Shown piece after piece: positions 13,096-14,782 of a DNA stretch of 14,782 nucleotides. Origin of the DNA: Faucicola sp048551375 (GTDB lineage: Bacteria; Pseudomonadota; Gammaproteobacteria; Pseudomonadales; Moraxellaceae); NCBI RefSeq assembly GCF_048551375.1, contig NZ_JBLYZJ010000025.1, positions 1 to 14,782 of the forward strand, in the 5' to 3' direction. How positions within the stretch are numbered: the first letter of the stretch is position 1; every line of letters starts with the position of its first letter. Position numbers and translations under genes: made by a program. Under the pieces are notes generated by a model. The model saw only the letters and a program-made list of their open reading frames with translations. It had not been told where the DNA came from and searched no databases.

Positions 13096-13920
13096 TCACC
13101 CTTGCCGAGCATTTTTTTCATCAATACCTGACAACCCAAACCGCCGTGCCAATTCTTCGATGACTTTTGAAGAGGGGATATTAAACCACGCTAATGTGAC
13201 CATTGTATGAAACCATACGTCCGCCACTTCATAAATCAAATCCGCTTGATTGTCTGCAGTGGGATTTTGATGAGTATCTTTGGCAGAGATAATCGCTTCG
13301 GTGGCTTCTTCACCGACTTTTTCAAGAATTTTATTGATACCTTTATGATATAGACTTGCGACATACGAGCTATCTGGGCTGGCGTGTTTGCGTTCGGCTA
13401 ATACGTTATCTAAGGCGGTTAAAACCTCTTGCTGATTGAGATTGTTATCTTTGGCAGGCGTTTTAACATCGGTTGATTGGCTGTCGGTTTTTTCGCCATG
13501 CTGTTCACCATGACTTTGATTATGCTTTTGACCATAAATAGCTTGTGGGTCTTTAATCACCGCATCGGTCACTGTCCAGTCATGTTGTCCATTATCATCG
13601 GTGAGCAAGCGATAAAAACACGACTCACGCCCCGTATGACAGGCAATACCACCCAACTGGGTCACGGATAGCACGATGACATCGGCATCGCAGTCAAGGC
13701 GGATTTCATGCACTTGTTGAAAATGTCCTGACGTTTCGCCTTTATGCCATAATTGATTGCGAGAGCGAGAAAAATACACCGCTTGCTTGATATCTGCGGT
13801 CATCTGTAGTGACTCACGATTCATCCACGCCATCATTAGCACTCGCCCTGTGGTATGGTCTTGAGCAATCGCAGGGATTAAGCCATTTTCGTCAAATTTT
13901 ACACTATCTAACCAACTCAT
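13096..13920 (-). CDS. hisIE: Bifunctional phosphoribosyl-AMP cyclohydrolase / phosphoribosyl-ATP pyrophosphatase
   Basis: Catalyses steps 2 and 3 of histidine biosynthesis in the cytoplasm: removal of pyrophosphate from phosphoribosyl-ATP and opening of the adenine ring. Order in 274 residues: HisI domain (1-107) with the Mg/Zn sites DCDAD (76-80) and CHTGRESC (94-101), then a linker, then HisE (about 165-265) with EKVGEEATEAI (200-210) and LIYEVADVWFH (228-238). The fused form is known from enterobacteria; many relatives keep two genes. The linker (about 130-162) is unusually long, hydrophilic and His/Gln/Lys-rich (QKHNQSHGEQHGEK). GAGG lies 7 bases before the ATG at 13920. It is upstream of tatABC in the same direction, a known his-tat neighbourhood, and is separated from the thioesterase gene by a terminator. 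Confidence 0.95.
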   Translation of the reverse strand: MSWLDSVKFDENGLIPAIAQDHTTGRVLMMAWMNRESLQMTADIKQAVYFSRSRNQLWHKGETSGHFQQVHEIRLDCDADVIVLSVTQLGGIACHTGRESCFYRLLTDDNGQHDWTVTDAVIKDPQAIYGQKHNQSHGEQHGEKTDSQSTDVKTPAKDNNLNQQEVLTALDNVLAERKHASPDSSYVASLYHKGINKILEKVGEEATEAIISAKDTHQNPTADNQADLIYEVADVWFHTMVTLAWFNIPSSKVIEELARRFGLSGIDEKNARQG

Positions 13921-13949
13921 CTTATGCCTCTTTTATGCAACTTTTCAAA

Positions 13950-13983
13950 ATAATAAAAAAGCACCCTGAATCATGGGTGCTTT
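13950..13983 (-). terminator. intrinsic terminator of the thioesterase gene
   Basis: AAAGCACCC (13958-13966), loop TGAATCAT, GGGTGCTTT (13975-13983). Read on the minus strand the 9-bp stem runs straight into TTTTTTATTATTTT, a textbook intrinsic terminator. It lies 15 bases past the thioesterase stop codon and before hisIE, so hisIE must have its own promoter or rely on readthrough. Confidence 0.85.
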
Positions 13984-13998
13984 GGCAATATTATTACA

Positions 13999-14445
13999 CT
14001 AAAGCTCAAAAGGTTTGATGTCCAAAACCTCTCTTAGCTCCTTACTCATGGGGATTTCTTTGTTTTGACGATAATCATACGCCACAAATCCCATCACTGC
14101 ATGAGCCACTACTGAGCCATCATACATGCGAGTTACTTTAAAGATAAAATCCCCACCTTTATCACTTAAATTTTGCACACCAACCTCAAATAGCAACTCC
14201 TCTCTCGCCCTTGCTCGGCTTAAAATATGTGTCGCCACATCCGTGATTACCACCCCATGATAATCATTATTAATTTCTTTAATGCCTTTAGAGTACAAAA
14301 ATCTAGCACGTGCCTCTGCTAACAAGCCAACCATCGCCTCAACCGTCATATGCTGACCGATGCCAATGTCTGCACTTCTGACTCGCATGACGGTTTCAAA
14401 CACAAACATGGCATTTTGAAAATCAGTTTCTATATATTCTGACAC
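13999..14445 (-). CDS. 4HBT hot-dog-fold acyl-CoA thioesterase family protein
   Basis: This small cytoplasmic hot-dog protein of 148 residues resembles the YbgC/4-hydroxybenzoyl-CoA thioesterase group that hydrolyses acyl-CoA thioesters. The pattern RVRSADIGIGQHMTVEAMVG plus LLAEARARFL (21-50) corresponds to the family's Asp-x(n)-His...Glu-x-x-Arg signature: Asp26, His32 and Glu44/Arg46 are in place. Then come beta strands VVITDVATHILSRARAREEL and VTRMYDGSVVAHAVMGFVAY. The start is a GTG at 14445 with GGAG 9 bases upstream; the next internal ATG would remove the first beta strand. Substrate unknown. A strong terminator follows, so it is transcribed alone. Family fairly sure, substrate not. 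Confidence 0.75.
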   Translation of the reverse strand: MSEYIETDFQNAMFVFETVMRVRSADIGIGQHMTVEAMVGLLAEARARFLYSKGIKEINNDYHGVVITDVATHILSRARAREELLFEVGVQNLSDKGGDFIFKVTRMYDGSVVAHAVMGFVAYDYRQNKEIPMSKELREVLDIKPFEL

Positions 14446-14782
14446 AATACACTACTCCATCAATGAGGAACAACCATCATTGTAGTTGTAACATCCAATC
14501 ACATTACGTCTATTCCCTAACTTACCAATAAACCACAAAAAACACAATAGACTGACTGATAAACTTTAATGATCATCATTCTAACTTACCAAACACAAAA
14601 TACAAACAACTCAACAATCAAATAAAAACCCATTGCTAAAATCATAACAAATTTCAGCAAGTCAAACGCATATTCTAACGAAAATTGCACCAATAAACTA
14701 TAACCTAACTGAAGTTACGCAGTCTTCAACAGCTTTAATTCGGCAAAAGCCGACTGAGAAGCTGAGAGTAATAACCGATATC
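14446..14782. other. right-edge region without a recognised gene
   Basis: Bases 14446-14700 are very AT-rich and A/C-biased on the plus strand, with no frame of note. CTAACTTACCA occurs twice (14517-14527 and 14581-14591), 64 bp apart. From about 14700 the composition changes; on the minus strand a frame entering from the right edge ends at 14715 (about 21 codons, YRLLLSASQSAFAELKLLKTA), and the other two minus frames are also open for part of this stretch. It may be the 3' end of a gene lying outside the window, but this is too short to identify. A short hairpin CGGC-AAAA-GCCG lies near 14743-14754. Confidence 0.3.

Noticed and set aside
14258..14272. Fur-box-like TGATAATCATTATTA
   Set aside because: It lies in the middle of the thioesterase coding sequence, away from any promoter.
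14740..14782. CTGAGA and ACC motifs recalling a TPP riboswitch
   Set aside because: The conserved 5' GGGGTGC arm and the 3' CCTGATCTGG-type segment are absent, and no thiamine gene is visible.

Overview
The window reads as an ordinary chromosomal stretch of a gammaproteobacterium of the family Moraxellaceae (Moraxella, Faucicola or Psychrobacter type). This is inferred from moderate-to-low GC, the protein styles (OmpR, TatABC, fused HisIE, Tex with a long charged tail) and intergenic spacers rich in small palindromic repeats. The genus cannot be fixed from the sequence alone.

Layout. The minus strand at 136-3863 carries menA (prenyltransferase) and tex (S1-domain RNA-binding protein), separated by a degenerate MITE-like repeat. 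A 600-base divergent spacer (3864-4468) holds the tex and ompR promoters, three perfect inverted repeats, a degraded palindromic repeat and a very clean MITE (12-bp terminal inverted repeats plus a 5-bp target duplication). On the plus strand ompR overlaps by one base a COG0523 (CobW/YeiR-type) metal-chaperone GTPase gene; no envZ follows. Next come dusC (minus) and, divergently, an rclA-like flavin disulfide reductase (plus), whose promoter region has two related inverted repeats. A minus-strand UvrD/FBH1-like helicase follows, then a 3'-end remnant of a VapC/PIN-domain toxin gene and a paired-hairpin repeat. The rest is minus strand: a 4HBT thioesterase with its own intrinsic terminator, then hisIE, then tatA-tatB-tatC (in order of transcription).

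How the genes relate. hisIE-tatABC is a gene neighbourhood known from many proteobacteria. TatA, TatB and TatC form one protein-export machine. The ompR/COG0523 pair is probably one translationally coupled unit. RclA would serve defence against reactive chlorine and copper stress. The other genes are single housekeeping units.

I found no prophage, CRISPR array, rRNA or tRNA, complete insertion sequence, or convincing new multi-gene system. The most unusual signals are the intergenic small mobile and repeat elements, the vapC remnant, the unexplained inverted repeats around tex/ompR and rclA, menA in a lineage usually thought to rely on ubiquinone, and OmpR without its kinase.
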